Origin: Anaerolineae bacterium
GTDB lineage: Bacteria; Chloroflexota; Anaerolineae; B4-G1
Assembly (NCBI GenBank): GCA_030612185.1
Contig: JAUWOI010000018.1
Span: 1 to 19,584 of the forward strand
Reading direction: 5' to 3'
DNA: 19,584 nt
Shown: in pieces, positions 1-8,244 of the stretch
Position numbering within the stretch: position 1 is the first letter of the stretch
Layout: each line of letters begins with the position of its first letter
Translations under genes and position numbers: made by a program
The notes under the pieces: generated by a model
Databases searched by the model: none
What the model saw: the letters and a program-made list of their open reading frames with translations, nothing else
What the model was told of the DNA's origin: nothing

Positions 1-807
1 ATGTCCCTGCATTGAAATGGAAGCCAATTGAAGGCCAGCAATCCAGCCTTCGGTACGCGTTGCCAATGCTTCAATGTCTTCAGATGTAAGATTTAACCAC
101 ATTACCTGGTTGAGAAATTCAGCGGCTTCGGAGGAGGTAAACCGTAGGTCTGTGGCGCGCAGTTCGGTCAATTGGCCACGAGCGCGTAGACGGGCCAGGG
201 GCAGGTGCGGATCATCACGGGTGGCGATGACCAGGTGCATCTGTGGCGGCAAGTGCCTGAGCAGAAAGGTGAGGGCGTCGTGGATTGGCTGGGCTTCAAT
301 GAGGTGATAGTCGTCGAGGACGAGGACAATCCGGTCGGGGATAGCGGCAATCTCGTTGATCAAGGCGGTCAGGATGGCCTCGGTCGGCGGCGGCTGAGGG
401 GATTGGAGCGCGCTCAACGCGCCTTTCCCGATGTTGCCGGCAGGTTCCTGCCGGGCCTCAATTGTCTGCAAGGCAGCGATGAAATAGGCCAAAAAGCGCG
501 CCAGATCGTTGTCGCCTTCATCCAGCGATAGCCAGGCAAATCTGGGAGTAGGAAGTAGGGAGTAGGGAGTAGGGCATATCTCATTCGTGCGCCCTTGCTC
601 AATGCCTACTTCATACTGCCTACTCCTTACTCCCGAATTGATCCATTCGCTCAACAGCGTGGTCTTACCGAACCCGGCGGGAGCGGAGACGAGGGTCAGT
701 TTGCGGTGTAGCCCCGCGTTTAGCCCTTCGATCAGGCGCGGGCGCGAGACCAGTTCTGGCCGGACGGGGGAGATATAGAGTTTGGTGGTCAGGAGGGGCG
801 TGGTCAT
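1..807 (-). CDS. MalT-like LuxR-family ATP-dependent transcriptional regulator, N-terminal part (runs off window)
   Basis: Open from an ATG at 807-805 to the window edge (269 codons, no stop). GGGAG lies a few bases upstream of the ATG, supporting this start. The N-terminus has the stretch typical of LAL/MalT regulators, with a Walker A (SAPAGFGKTTLLSEW, about residues 41-55), a Walker B-like LVLDDYHLI, the sensor-like ATRDDPHLPLARLRARG and the TEGWIAGLQLA helix. The C-terminal TPR-like region and LuxR helix-turn-helix would lie beyond the window. In this family the ATPase domain gates DNA binding in response to a ligand; the ligand is not predictable here. About 34 residues between LLSEW and FAWLSLDEG are extra compared with the family and come from an in-frame hairpin repeat (544-634). 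It starts 60 bp after res and may be a separate unit. Confidence 0.85.
   Translation of the reverse strand, partial: MTTPLLTTKLYISPVRPELVSRPRLIEGLNAGLHRKLTLVSAPAGFGKTTLLSEWINSGVRSRQYEVGIEQGRTNEICPTPYSLLPTPRFAWLSLDEGDNDLARFLAYFIAALQTIEARQEPAGNIGKGALSALQSPQPPPTEAILTALINEIAAIPDRIVLVLDDYHLIEAQPIHDALTFLLRHLPPQMHLVIATRDDPHLPLARLRARGQLTELRATDLRFTSSEAAEFLNQVMWLNLTSEDIEALATRTEGWIAGLQLASISMQGH
544..634. repeat. In-frame hairpin repeat of GGGAGTAGG units inside the LuxR gene
   Basis: The plus strand shows a GGAGTAGGGAGTAGGG-like run at 544-577 and its imperfect reverse complement (built on CCTACT/TACTCCC units) at 602-634, with a 24-nt loop. It keeps the reading frame and encodes the extra Ser/Arg/Tyr/Pro-rich segment right after the Walker A block. 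Identity of the repeat family is not known to me. Confidence 0.7.
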
Positions 808-867
808 TTCGCTCTCCCTGGTAACATTCTGGGACCAACTTCACTGTGGCCTAGAGTAACCTTGACC

Positions 868-3651
868 TCAAGGCAACTCGCGGGCGGAAACGACGACCTT
901 GTAGTCCACCCCCAGTGCGTCTCTGAAGTGCCGCTCGCCGCAGATGATTTTGCGGCGCTCGTCTGGGCGTAGTTCGTCCAGGTGGTGCGTGCTCTTGGTT
1001 TCACGCACCAGGTAAAGGAGTGGCTTGCCCGTAGGCTCACCGTGTTCGTCGCAGTCTTCCATTACTATGGCCCAGTCCGGGTTGTACTCGCCGATGGGGG
1101 TCGGCACGGTGAACCAGGCCGGGATCTTGAGGTATAACTTGACGTCGTCCCGATGCTCCAATCCCTCTACAAACTGTCGCTCTATGTCAGAGTCGCAGAT
1201 GACGTGATCGTAGACGGAGTTGGCGGCCGGCACCAGGTATTCCTCCCATCCTGGAATCTCCACGTCCAGTTGGGTCATCTCGTACCACTTGTTGATCCTT
1301 TCGTACTGGATGCCCTCCACTAACTGGTCGGTCAGTTTTTCCTTGATGAAACGCACGGCAACGGTGGCGAACTCGTTGGGGTTGTCTACCATCGCCTGTC
1401 TGCAAGCCGGGGAAGCACGTTTGATGATCTCCAGGAACGTCCCACGGGTGAGGCGCACCGGCGGCGTGGTGTGTTCCATCAGGTTCGCCATCACCTCGAC
1501 CAGGTTAGACAAGGGGTAGCGCCCCGACAGGTCCATCACGGTCCTGGCCGCGCTCATTTGCAGAGCCTCGAAGACGCTCTCCTGGCCCACGTCTACCCGC
1601 GCCTTGGTGATGGTCACGCGGGGCGGGCGAATCTCCGCCCGGTCGAGTTCCGCCACCACGTCACGGACCAGTTTTTCGCTATCTATCTTCACGGCGTAGC
1701 GGGTCTTGTGCTTGATCCTCTCCCAAAGTTCCTGGAACTCTGGTTTCAGCCTGTACTCTTTGCGCAGCCGCGCCACGCCGCGCTTGCGCGCGTCAACTGG
1801 TTTGGGCGGCAGGATGCCCGCGCCATATTCTTCTTCGATCTGGCTCCGCTCCTCGTCGCTCAGGTCGCCGATGGGCTTGCCGTAACGCGCTTCGATCTCC
1901 TCCCGGTACTCGAAGGCGATCTCGCTCTGAAGTTGAGCCACAAATCGCTCGTAGCTCTCGTTGGCGACGACGGTGAGGATGTTGAACCGTTCATCGTGCA
2001 CCCGCTCGCCCGACTGGTTCACGGGCAGCCGCACGCCACGCCCGATCTCCTGCCGTTTCTTCATCTCGGACGCGGTCTGGTTCAACGTGCAGATTTGGAA
2101 GACGTTGGGGTTATCCCAGCCCTCCCGCAGGGCGGAGTGGGAAAAGATGAACGATACCGGCTCGTCGAAGGAGAGCAGTCGCTCCTTGTGTTTCATAATC
2201 AGTTCGTAAGCCTCGCGGTCTCTTTCCGCCTCGCCGGTTTTGCTGTCTTCGAGGATGACCTCGCCGCTGCGGGTGCGCCGCTGGGCAAAGTAGGCCGCCT
2301 GCACGTCCCCGGCGTCCCGGTCGCGCCAGTCCGGGAAGCGCTGCTTGGCGTCGTCGAAAGCCTGGACGAACAGCCGGCGGATGAGGCCGTCCTCGGGAGC
2401 GTAGTTGTCCACCCGGTCAATGAAGAAAAGGGAGAGGACTTTTAGGCCAGTGTCCCTCAGCCGGGCCTGCCGGCGCAAGTGTTCCTCAATGGTGTAACGA
2501 ATCTGGGCCTCAAAGATGGCCTCTTTATCGGCTCCCAGTTCTTGCCCCAGGCTGATCTCGACGTTGTTGGCAAAGCGCACGAACCGTCCGCCGAGGCTGA
2601 TCTCGTCAATCTCGTAGCCCGCGTATTCGGTGCGGCTCGTCTTTTCCTGCAACGAGTCGCCCGGACGGACGGTGATGACGCGCTCTTTCACAGTGCCGCT
2701 CTTCATCAGTTTGTGGACAGCCAGCCGCGCCGTGAGCGTTCGCTTTTTCGCCTCAATGCGCTCCAGCCGCAGGTATGGCTGGGTGGTGTCGTCCTCTCTG
2801 ACGACGGAGGCGACTTCGATGCGCTTGACCAGCCTTTGCCGGTAGGCTTCATACGGGGTGAGGCGGTAGACGACGTTGTAGGGGTTGCGGTGGGTGGCGC
2901 TGTAGCGCAGGGCGAAGAGGGGGTCCAGCAGAGCCAGCGCGGTGACGCTGATCTCACTCTCCATATTCTGCGGCTCGTCCAGGATAAGGACGGGACGGGC
3001 AGTCTGGATCAGGTGCACCGGCGTCTCGCCCTGCAACCGGTCGGTGGTCTGGCGGATGACGTTGGAGGCTTTGTTGAAGGCGGCCAGCGTCATGACCATG
3101 ATCTCGACGCTGTCGGAGAGGGCGAACTGGCGCACCTGGGAGAGGTTGGCCGAGTCGTAGGCATAGTAGCGGTAGGGGACGTTTTCGTAGAGTTTGCGAA
3201 AGTGTTTCTCGGTGATCTGGAGGGTCTTGACGACGCCTTCCCGCACGGCGACCGACGGGACGACGACGATGTACTTGCGCAGGCCGTAGCGTTGGTAGAG
3301 TTCCAACGCCGTACGCAGGTAGACGTAGGTCTTGCCCGTGCCGGTCTCCATCTCGACGGAAAAGTTGTAAAAGCGGGCGTCCCTGGGACCGCCAGTCGTC
3401 TCAATGGGCTGTTCGATGCATTTCAGTTCGGAGTCGGGAGTGACGTTGTTCTTTCGCTGGACGGCCCGCAGGTTTTCCAGCAGTTCTGCCTCGGAGAGGT
3501 CCAACTGGTTGGGAACGGCGGCGAAGGAGGATTGGCCGAGGGCGAATTGCAGACCCGCCTCAACGCGCGGCTGCCCCTCCAGGAGGCCGACGACGGCTTC
3601 GATGGCCTGGAGTTGGAATTCTTGGTGAGCGTCGAATTTGAGTTCCATCAT
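868..3651 (-). CDS. res: Type III restriction-modification system, restriction/helicase subunit Res
   Basis: DEAD-like helicase fused to a nuclease, about 927 residues, the normal size for Type III Res. It uses ATP hydrolysis to communicate between two unmethylated sites and cleaves DNA in complex with Mod. Visible motifs are Walker A METGTGKTY (about residue 100), motif II ILDEPQNM, motif III SATHRNP, and the late helicase block REGWDNPNVFQICTL followed by QEIGRGVRLPVN. The C-terminal PD-ExK nuclease shows as NPDWAIV and YLVRETKS. I chose the ATG at 3651 (tandem ATG ATG) because GGAG lies about 9 nt upstream. A longer open frame to 3759 overlaps the upstream gene and its added residues are not family-like. 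It is the last gene of the operon and follows the TOPRIM gene by 5 bp. No disruption is seen. Confidence 0.95.
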   Translation of the reverse strand: MMELKFDAHQEFQLQAIEAVVGLLEGQPRVEAGLQFALGQSSFAAVPNQLDLSEAELLENLRAVQRKNNVTPDSELKCIEQPIETTGGPRDARFYNFSVEMETGTGKTYVYLRTALELYQRYGLRKYIVVVPSVAVREGVVKTLQITEKHFRKLYENVPYRYYAYDSANLSQVRQFALSDSVEIMVMTLAAFNKASNVIRQTTDRLQGETPVHLIQTARPVLILDEPQNMESEISVTALALLDPLFALRYSATHRNPYNVVYRLTPYEAYRQRLVKRIEVASVVREDDTTQPYLRLERIEAKKRTLTARLAVHKLMKSGTVKERVITVRPGDSLQEKTSRTEYAGYEIDEISLGGRFVRFANNVEISLGQELGADKEAIFEAQIRYTIEEHLRRQARLRDTGLKVLSLFFIDRVDNYAPEDGLIRRLFVQAFDDAKQRFPDWRDRDAGDVQAAYFAQRRTRSGEVILEDSKTGEAERDREAYELIMKHKERLLSFDEPVSFIFSHSALREGWDNPNVFQICTLNQTASEMKKRQEIGRGVRLPVNQSGERVHDERFNILTVVANESYERFVAQLQSEIAFEYREEIEARYGKPIGDLSDEERSQIEEEYGAGILPPKPVDARKRGVARLRKEYRLKPEFQELWERIKHKTRYAVKIDSEKLVRDVVAELDRAEIRPPRVTITKARVDVGQESVFEALQMSAARTVMDLSGRYPLSNLVEVMANLMEHTTPPVRLTRGTFLEIIKRASPACRQAMVDNPNEFATVAVRFIKEKLTDQLVEGIQYERINKWYEMTQLDVEIPGWEEYLVPAANSVYDHVICDSDIERQFVEGLEHRDDVKLYLKIPAWFTVPTPIGEYNPDWAIVMEDCDEHGEPTGKPLLYLVRETKSTHHLDELRPDERRKIICGERHFRDALGVDYKVVVSARELP

Positions 3652-3656
3652 CCACT

Positions 3657-4289
3657 TTATCTCCGGTCTCCCGTTCCCGTTTTCGTTCTCAAGGCCTGCA
3701 ACGCCTCCACGCAACGTCGCAGGCTGTCCGAATGTTGGGCGGCAACGTTGGGCCGCCACGGGTGCTCCGCGGCCGCTACGAACTCGATCAGGCGACCGGT
3801 GTAGCCGGGGCCTACCCGACTACCGCTCCCTTCGCGGGGTACGATGTCTTCGCGAATCGCCCTTCTGCGACTTCGCCGGGCCAGATTGATGAGGGTAGCC
3901 TTGGGGTCCAGCTCCGCGTCTGGGTTGGGTGGAACTCTGGCGGCACGAATGCCCAGGAAAGCAGCCAGTCGTTCGGCGTCCGCCAGGAACCACGCCTCAA
4001 TAGCACGCACGGCCACACGCAACTGCATGCCGTCTGCCGGATTCGGAAGTACGCTTCGGACAAAAGGCGGTGCACATCCTGCGTCCTGATCGAGGTCTAC
4101 CACCACCAGCCAGGATGCAAAACGCGCGGCCTGGTTGTAGTTCGGGAGACGTTGAAGCAGCGGGCCTTTGCCACTCTTGCCGTACACAATGCCACAGGTC
4201 AGTCCAACGTATTCAAATATGCGGCGAACGACCGCTTCATCCGTGATACCCTCAACGAGCACGTTAACAGGAGGCGTGATCAGTTCCAT
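3657..4289 (-). CDS. TOPRIM-fold protein, DUF4276-like (210 aa)
   Basis: Small protein with the TOPRIM signature. The acidic loop LVEGITDEAVV near the N-terminus (E13, D17) is followed by a DxD motif in VVVDLDQD (D65, D67), the usual metal-binding set of TOPRIM nucleases/OLD-type enzymes. The later AIEAWFLAD block and the C-terminal SLRRCVEALQAL are typical of DUF4276 proteins. These are commonly encoded directly after an AAA ATPase, as here (ATPase stop 6 bp upstream; a GGAG inside the ATPase 3' end serves as ribosome-binding site). By analogy with OLD and PARIS, the pair probably acts as ATPase sensor plus nucleic-acid-cutting effector. That function is inference. The metal site looks intact. 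Confidence 0.75.
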   Translation of the reverse strand: MELITPPVNVLVEGITDEAVVRRIFEYVGLTCGIVYGKSGKGPLLQRLPNYNQAARFASWLVVVDLDQDAGCAPPFVRSVLPNPADGMQLRVAVRAIEAWFLADAERLAAFLGIRAARVPPNPDAELDPKATLINLARRSRRRAIREDIVPREGSGSRVGPGYTGRLIEFVAAAEHPWRPNVAAQHSDSLRRCVEALQALRTKTGTGDRR

Positions 4290-4295
4290 AGAGGG

Positions 4296-5438
4296 TCAAT
4301 CTCCAAAGAAAGAAATCTGAACCGCGTTGATCGGCTGGGTGCGAGGGATGATCACCTCGGCGACGGTCAAGCCCGCTTCCAGCAATTGCCGCACCTCGGC
4401 AATATCGGCGCCGACTTGTACAACGCTCCCTTCCTGGGAAGGGATAAACAGCAACACCTCGTCGGCTGCAATGCCCTCGTCGCGCAGTAGATCGCTGCTA
4501 TGCGTGCTCAAGAAAACTTGCCGGACGGCGCGCCTGCGTCCGCGCTGCACACGCAGCATCATCTGCGGAATATAGCGCACGATCCCGGAATGCAACGATA
4601 ATTCTGGTTCTTCCAACAGGAGGGGGCCGCTGCCGTCTAGCAACGACCAGAGCAGTCCCATCAGTCGCAGGGTGCCGTCGGAAAAGTCCGCTTCCGCCTG
4701 CCAGGCCCCCTTGGGACGCCAGTGCTCGTAATTGCCGTACAGGTGGGAGACACCTCGCTCGTCTTTTTCCAACTTGAGTTCGCTGAGCTGGGGGACGGCG
4801 ACCTTGAGCGCCGCCAGAATGCGACGGAGGCGGGCCTCTTTCGTGTGCTTTTGGGTACTGGCGATCTGCTCCAAAAAATCACCCCCGTAGGGATCCGCCT
4901 GCCGCCCTATCGAACGCTCCGGGTCGCGGACCAGTTGCGGGACGAGGTGGTAATAGTGTACCGAGGTAAAAAAGTCGGCAATGTCGCGGAACTCGCGGTT
5001 GGCAAACGTCTGCTCCAAGTAGGTCTGCCGTAGACGCGCTTCGTCGGCTCGGTCGTCATCGTCTGGACGATCCAGGATCAAATCACTCCCCCGCCAGACC
5101 TGTTCCTTCTTGAGGATGGGCCGGCGCTGATTGTCCTGCGCAAAGGCAATCCGATAGCGCCAGACGATTTCCTCCTTCTCTTGTAAGGCAACCTGGATAA
5201 CAACGTCTGGGTAGCGCCGCGCAGCCAGATTCCGAATGAGAGAAACACCCCCCCGGTCCGTCACTGATTTCTGAAAGCCCCCGCCTGAGATCACGATGTC
5301 GCGTAGAAAGCGAAACGCATCCAGGAAGTTGGACTTGCCGGACGCATTCGGCCCCACCAGAAAGGCGCGGTTCTGCAGCGGTACGTCAACGTGTCCAAAG
5401 TTGCGCCAGTTTTCCAGGGATATGCGTGAAAATTTCAT
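4296..5438 (-). CDS. AAA (RecF/OLD-like, AAA_21-type) ATPase
   Basis: 380-residue ABC/SMC-like AAA ATPase. The N-terminus (ISLENWRNFG) leads into Walker A GPNASGKS at residues 29-36. The signature-like SDGTLRLMGLL precedes Walker B PLLLEEPELSLH (about 270-282), and the switch histidine is in LSTHSSDLL (about 309-317). These are the hallmarks of the ATPase half of OLD, Gabija and PARIS systems, but here the nuclease domain is on the separate TOPRIM protein encoded next. A strong Shine-Dalgarno (GGGAGGGAGAG) precedes the ATG. The gene follows mod by 13 bp and precedes the TOPRIM gene by 6 bp, so it is co-transcribed inside the Type III R-M operon. Substrate and trigger are unknown. Confidence 0.88.
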   Translation of the reverse strand: MKFSRISLENWRNFGHVDVPLQNRAFLVGPNASGKSNFLDAFRFLRDIVISGGGFQKSVTDRGGVSLIRNLAARRYPDVVIQVALQEKEEIVWRYRIAFAQDNQRRPILKKEQVWRGSDLILDRPDDDDRADEARLRQTYLEQTFANREFRDIADFFTSVHYYHLVPQLVRDPERSIGRQADPYGGDFLEQIASTQKHTKEARLRRILAALKVAVPQLSELKLEKDERGVSHLYGNYEHWRPKGAWQAEADFSDGTLRLMGLLWSLLDGSGPLLLEEPELSLHSGIVRYIPQMMLRVQRGRRRAVRQVFLSTHSSDLLRDEGIAADEVLLFIPSQEGSVVQVGADIAEVRQLLEAGLTVAEVIIPRTQPINAVQISFFGD

Positions 5439-5451
5439 TTCTCTCCCTCCC

Positions 5452-7350
5452 TCAAATCGTCTTCAACCGGCACTGCAAGGCCAGGTTGGCGGCGGTTTCG
5501 TCGTCCAGTGCCACGTCCCGGCAGACGAAAGCGTCGGTTGTGTCCAATTCCAGCAGCCGGACGAGCGGCGGCGGGATCTTGTCGGCCAGACATAGGATGC
5601 ATGACTGCTCTTTGTCGGGGTCGGTGATACGATAGACGACGTTCCTCGATGGCGGTTGACCAGGTTGAGCGGGATCGCGTACTGTCCCCAGTGACTCTAT
5701 GCGGCAATTCAGCCCGTAGCCTCTGTCCTTGAGCGCCACTTCGTAGATGACGTCCTCCACCGTCCAGCCGTCCACCAGCGGGTCGAGGAAGAGTGCCATC
5801 TGTTTGATGTATGCCTCGGGCGTGTGCTCGTCCACGCCTGTCCAGGGCCGGTAGTTGGACGGGGTCAGTTTGAACACCTTGAAGCCCAGGTCTTCCGGCG
5901 TCTCGCGGGTATCCAGCGGCAGTTGGCCTTTCCGCTCTTGCTGCATTTGGGCGATGACGCGGCGGATGCGCTCTTTGCCGATGTCGGCGATGGTGGGGAA
6001 CTCCGGGTTATCTGTCGGCTCCGGAAGTTGCACCATGATGAAGCGCCGATTGCCACCGTCTTCGCGGTTGAGTTCCAGCACGGCCTGGGCAGCAGTGCTG
6101 GAGCCTGCGAAGAAGTCAAGAATTAGGTCATCTTTGCCATCTGCCCCATTGATCATCACCGAACATAAGCGTCTTATTAGGGAAGCTGGTTTAGGAAAGT
6201 CGAAAACTCCTCGCTCGAAAAGTTCTCTCATTTCCTTGGTGCCTTCTTGATTGAAGGGTCCATTGAGAAGAGACAGAGGTTTGCCTCGCCGCATACGCCC
6301 ACATTCGTCTCTGAGATACTGTTTGAAGCGTACACTGAACTTGCCACCACTTTCCCGGATCACGACATCGTTGTTTCTCAAAGCCTCTTCCATTCTTTCG
6401 CGTGCCCAGATCCACTGCTTGTCTGGCCAAATGGTTTTGCCCTGGTACTGGATCGGGTAGACTAGGTTGGGCCGATCATCTTTGCTCTTGGTGGCGAGAG
6501 GCTGTGTAATGTACCCTCCTCTGACTGCGAATTTCTCATCTCTTAGCTTGTACTGTTTGGTCTCTTCCTCACTTAGCAGACTCTCCACGCTTTCGATAGC
6601 ACTCTTGGAGTAGCAAAGGATGTACTGATGCAGGCTAGCGAACCCTTTGGTCTGCGCTCCTGGACCGTACTTGTTCTTCCAAACAATCTCCGCTACAAAA
6701 TTCTCCTCCCCAAACACCTCATTCATCAACAACCGCAAGTTGTACACCTCGTGGTTGTCAATGCTCACGAAAATCACCCCATCCTCGCGCAGCAATTGGC
6801 GGGCCAGGAAGAGGCGCGGGTACATCATCGAGAGCCAGGTGGAGTGGTAACGCCCGCTGGTCTCGGGGTTGCTCGTGAGCAGGTTGCCCTCGGCGTCCTG
6901 CTGGCCGGTCAGTTGCAGGTAGACGCCCAGCGGGTCGGCATAATTGTCGGGGTAGATAAAGTCGTGGCCTGTGTTGTAGGGCGGGTCAATGTAGATCATC
7001 TTTACCCGGCCAAAGTAGGGCTTGTAGAGCAGTTTTAGCACCTCCAGGTTGTCGCCCTCAATAAAGATGTGCTGCGTCTCGTCAAAGTTCAGCGATTCCT
7101 CGCGGCAGGGGACGAGCGTGGCGCGGGTGGGCATTTGCAGCATACGGATAGCGTCCCGCTTGCCCGCCCAGGTGAAGCGGTAACGTTCAGGGCCGTCGTC
7201 TACCAGGTCGCCCAGCGTGGCGCGGAGCCTGTCGAAGTCTATCTTGCCCTCGGTGAAGGCCTCGGGGAAGAGTTCCCTGAGCCTGGCGCGTTGTTCTGCG
7301 GTGATGTCGGGGGTTTCCGTTTGGACGGGTTCACCGTGGTTGTGGGTCAT
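5452..7350 (-). CDS. mod: Type III R-M DNA methyltransferase Mod (N6-adenine, beta class)
   Basis: 632-residue site-specific DNA methyltransferase that gives the Type III system its sequence specificity and protects host DNA. The catalytic motif DPPYNTG (about residue 123) comes before the AdoMet motif ILDFFAGSSTAAQAV (about 410), which is the beta-class order. The N-terminal ITAEQRARLRELFPEAF helix and the FIEGDNLEVLK block are standard for Mod. The region between the motifs (about residues 210-400) holds the target recognition domain and is visibly richer in A+T than its flanks. The ATG at 7350 has GAGGAG 9 nt upstream. It is the first gene of the mod-ATPase-TOPRIM-res operon. The gene appears complete. 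Confidence 0.95.
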   Translation of the reverse strand: MTHNHGEPVQTETPDITAEQRARLRELFPEAFTEGKIDFDRLRATLGDLVDDGPERYRFTWAGKRDAIRMLQMPTRATLVPCREESLNFDETQHIFIEGDNLEVLKLLYKPYFGRVKMIYIDPPYNTGHDFIYPDNYADPLGVYLQLTGQQDAEGNLLTSNPETSGRYHSTWLSMMYPRLFLARQLLREDGVIFVSIDNHEVYNLRLLMNEVFGEENFVAEIVWKNKYGPGAQTKGFASLHQYILCYSKSAIESVESLLSEEETKQYKLRDEKFAVRGGYITQPLATKSKDDRPNLVYPIQYQGKTIWPDKQWIWARERMEEALRNNDVVIRESGGKFSVRFKQYLRDECGRMRRGKPLSLLNGPFNQEGTKEMRELFERGVFDFPKPASLIRRLCSVMINGADGKDDLILDFFAGSSTAAQAVLELNREDGGNRRFIMVQLPEPTDNPEFPTIADIGKERIRRVIAQMQQERKGQLPLDTRETPEDLGFKVFKLTPSNYRPWTGVDEHTPEAYIKQMALFLDPLVDGWTVEDVIYEVALKDRGYGLNCRIESLGTVRDPAQPGQPPSRNVVYRITDPDKEQSCILCLADKIPPPLVRLLELDTTDAFVCRDVALDDETAANLALQCRLKTI

Positions 7351-7395
7351 AGGTATGACTCCTCGTGAGGGAAAGCGGTTTCCAGGTGGGGTTTT

Positions 7396-7454
7396 CGCTA
7401 ACGATCAAGATCAGCGGCGCGGGTTACCGCGTCCGCCGCATTGAGTAGTTAGAC
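7396..7454 (-). other. Integron attC-like recombination site
   Basis: Read on the minus strand, 59 bp runs from GTCTAAC (7454-7448; fits the R'' consensus RYYYAAC) to GTTAGCG (7402-7396; R' position). The centre is strongly self-complementary (CGCGG-TAAC-CCGCG with GCGG/CCGC below it), with short unpaired spacers on each side and an apparent extrahelical A. The length is at the small end of known attC sites. R'' is the exact reverse complement of GTTAGAC, found at the other end of the adjacent DUF3472 unit (8213-8207), as expected for a cassette in its circular form. It lies a few bases after the gene's stop codon. A chance hairpin cannot be excluded by eye. Confidence 0.7.
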
Positions 7455-8212
7455 AAGAATATCTAATACGACAACATTGAGTTCAATTCTGTTGTTTGAA
7501 TTGTACATCCTCCAGTAGACAGACGGAATCCATGCTGCAATGACTCTGCATTGATATTAACCAGCGGATTATCGTCTGCCGTAAATCTAGCATTTCTGAG
7601 GCTGTGGCATGTTTCTTGATGATCTATTGTCCATCCATCAGAGAAAACTGCCGATCGCCTCAAGGCGGGTGTCAACCCATCTCTTCGAAAATCTTCAACA
7701 AAAGAATAGAATCCTCGTATCCCTCTACAATCAGTAATTGTGGAAAATGTTGCCAAGTGCTTCCATATAAATCTGTCGTTTAGATAGAAGTATGCGGAAT
7801 ATGCAGTACGATCGTCACAAGGGGTCGATTTAATCTCAAATCGGTATTTTTCTCCCACGCTCCAATTAAACTCAAAGAAGCACTGCGCCCCAGTCCCTTC
7901 TCCACTGAACCTTTGAATACGAACATCATTTGCACTACTCAATACGACTACTTGTCTCGAGGGATCTACTGCATCTGGGCCGTTTTGGTTTCCTGGGTCC
8001 CAAACCGAAAACAACATAACTTTTTCGTTTTCTGACGCTAGCTGTTGCATTCCGAAATACCCAGCATGGAACCCACAGACGCAGAAGTATGACCCATTTT
8101 GCGATTCTTCAACTAACACTTCGTTGTGAAAACAGGTGGCCTCTGGTGACTGATAGCAAAGATGGACGGATCGTGCTGCCTTCGGCGTTTCTTTCATATC
8201 AGCTATGTCTAA
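7402..8212 (-). mobile_element. Putative single integron gene cassette carrying a DUF3472 gene
   Basis: The inferred cassette starts with TTAGAC at 8212 and ends with the G at 7402, giving 811 bp with one gene followed directly by attC. Joining the two ends recreates GTTAGAC, the exact complement of the internal GTCTAAC. The cassette is clearly more A+T-rich than the genes on both sides. No integrase gene or second attC is seen in this window, so this would be an isolated cassette at a secondary site rather than an array. Confidence 0.65.
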
Positions 8213-8215
8213 CAT
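7463..8215 (-). CDS. DUF3472 domain protein (putative cassette gene)
   Basis: 250 residues with no signal peptide or membrane segment. It matches what I know of DUF3472 proteins: the GYFGMQQL and VMLFSVWDP block, then FSGEGTGAQCFFEFNW, KYRFEIKS, and RRSAVFSDGW towards the end. The biochemical function of this family is not established; a beta-sandwich fold is likely. Base composition is A+T-rich compared with neighbours. No clear Shine-Dalgarno is present for either candidate start. The ATG at 8215 spans the inferred cassette junction, so the native start may be the ATG at 8197 (MKETPKAARS), six codons in. Transcription probably comes from the TATAAT at 8250-8245. Confidence 0.8.
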   Translation of the reverse strand: MLDIADMKETPKAARSVHLCYQSPEATCFHNEVLVEESQNGSYFCVCGFHAGYFGMQQLASENEKVMLFSVWDPGNQNGPDAVDPSRQVVVLSSANDVRIQRFSGEGTGAQCFFEFNWSVGEKYRFEIKSTPCDDRTAYSAYFYLNDRFIWKHLATFSTITDCRGIRGFYSFVEDFRRDGLTPALRRSAVFSDGWTIDHQETCHSLRNARFTADDNPLVNINAESLQHGFRLSTGGCTIQTTELNSMLSY

Positions 8216-8244
8216 TGAATATCGGATAACGACGCCCTGCCCCT

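Noticed and set aside
3652..3759. N-terminal extension of Res to 3759
   Set aside because: It overlaps the TOPRIM gene end, adds no family-like residues, and the ATG at 3651 has its own GGAG.
1471..3804. Long plus-strand open frames (324 and 441 codons) across the res gene
   Set aside because: They are antisense shadows of a well-supported Type III Res gene with GC-rich third positions; their products show no domain and no ribosome-binding site.
3657..5438. Calling the ATPase/TOPRIM pair Gabija or PARIS
   Set aside because: Gabija has a fused ATPase-TOPRIM plus a UvrD-like helicase, which is absent. PARIS AriB is a DUF4435 protein, while this one looks DUF4276-like. Only the general logic is shared.
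7396..7454. Intrinsic terminator after the DUF3472 gene
   Set aside because: The hairpin has no T-tract on the minus strand, and the complementary GTCTAAC/GTTAGAC ends at both cassette borders are better explained by attC.
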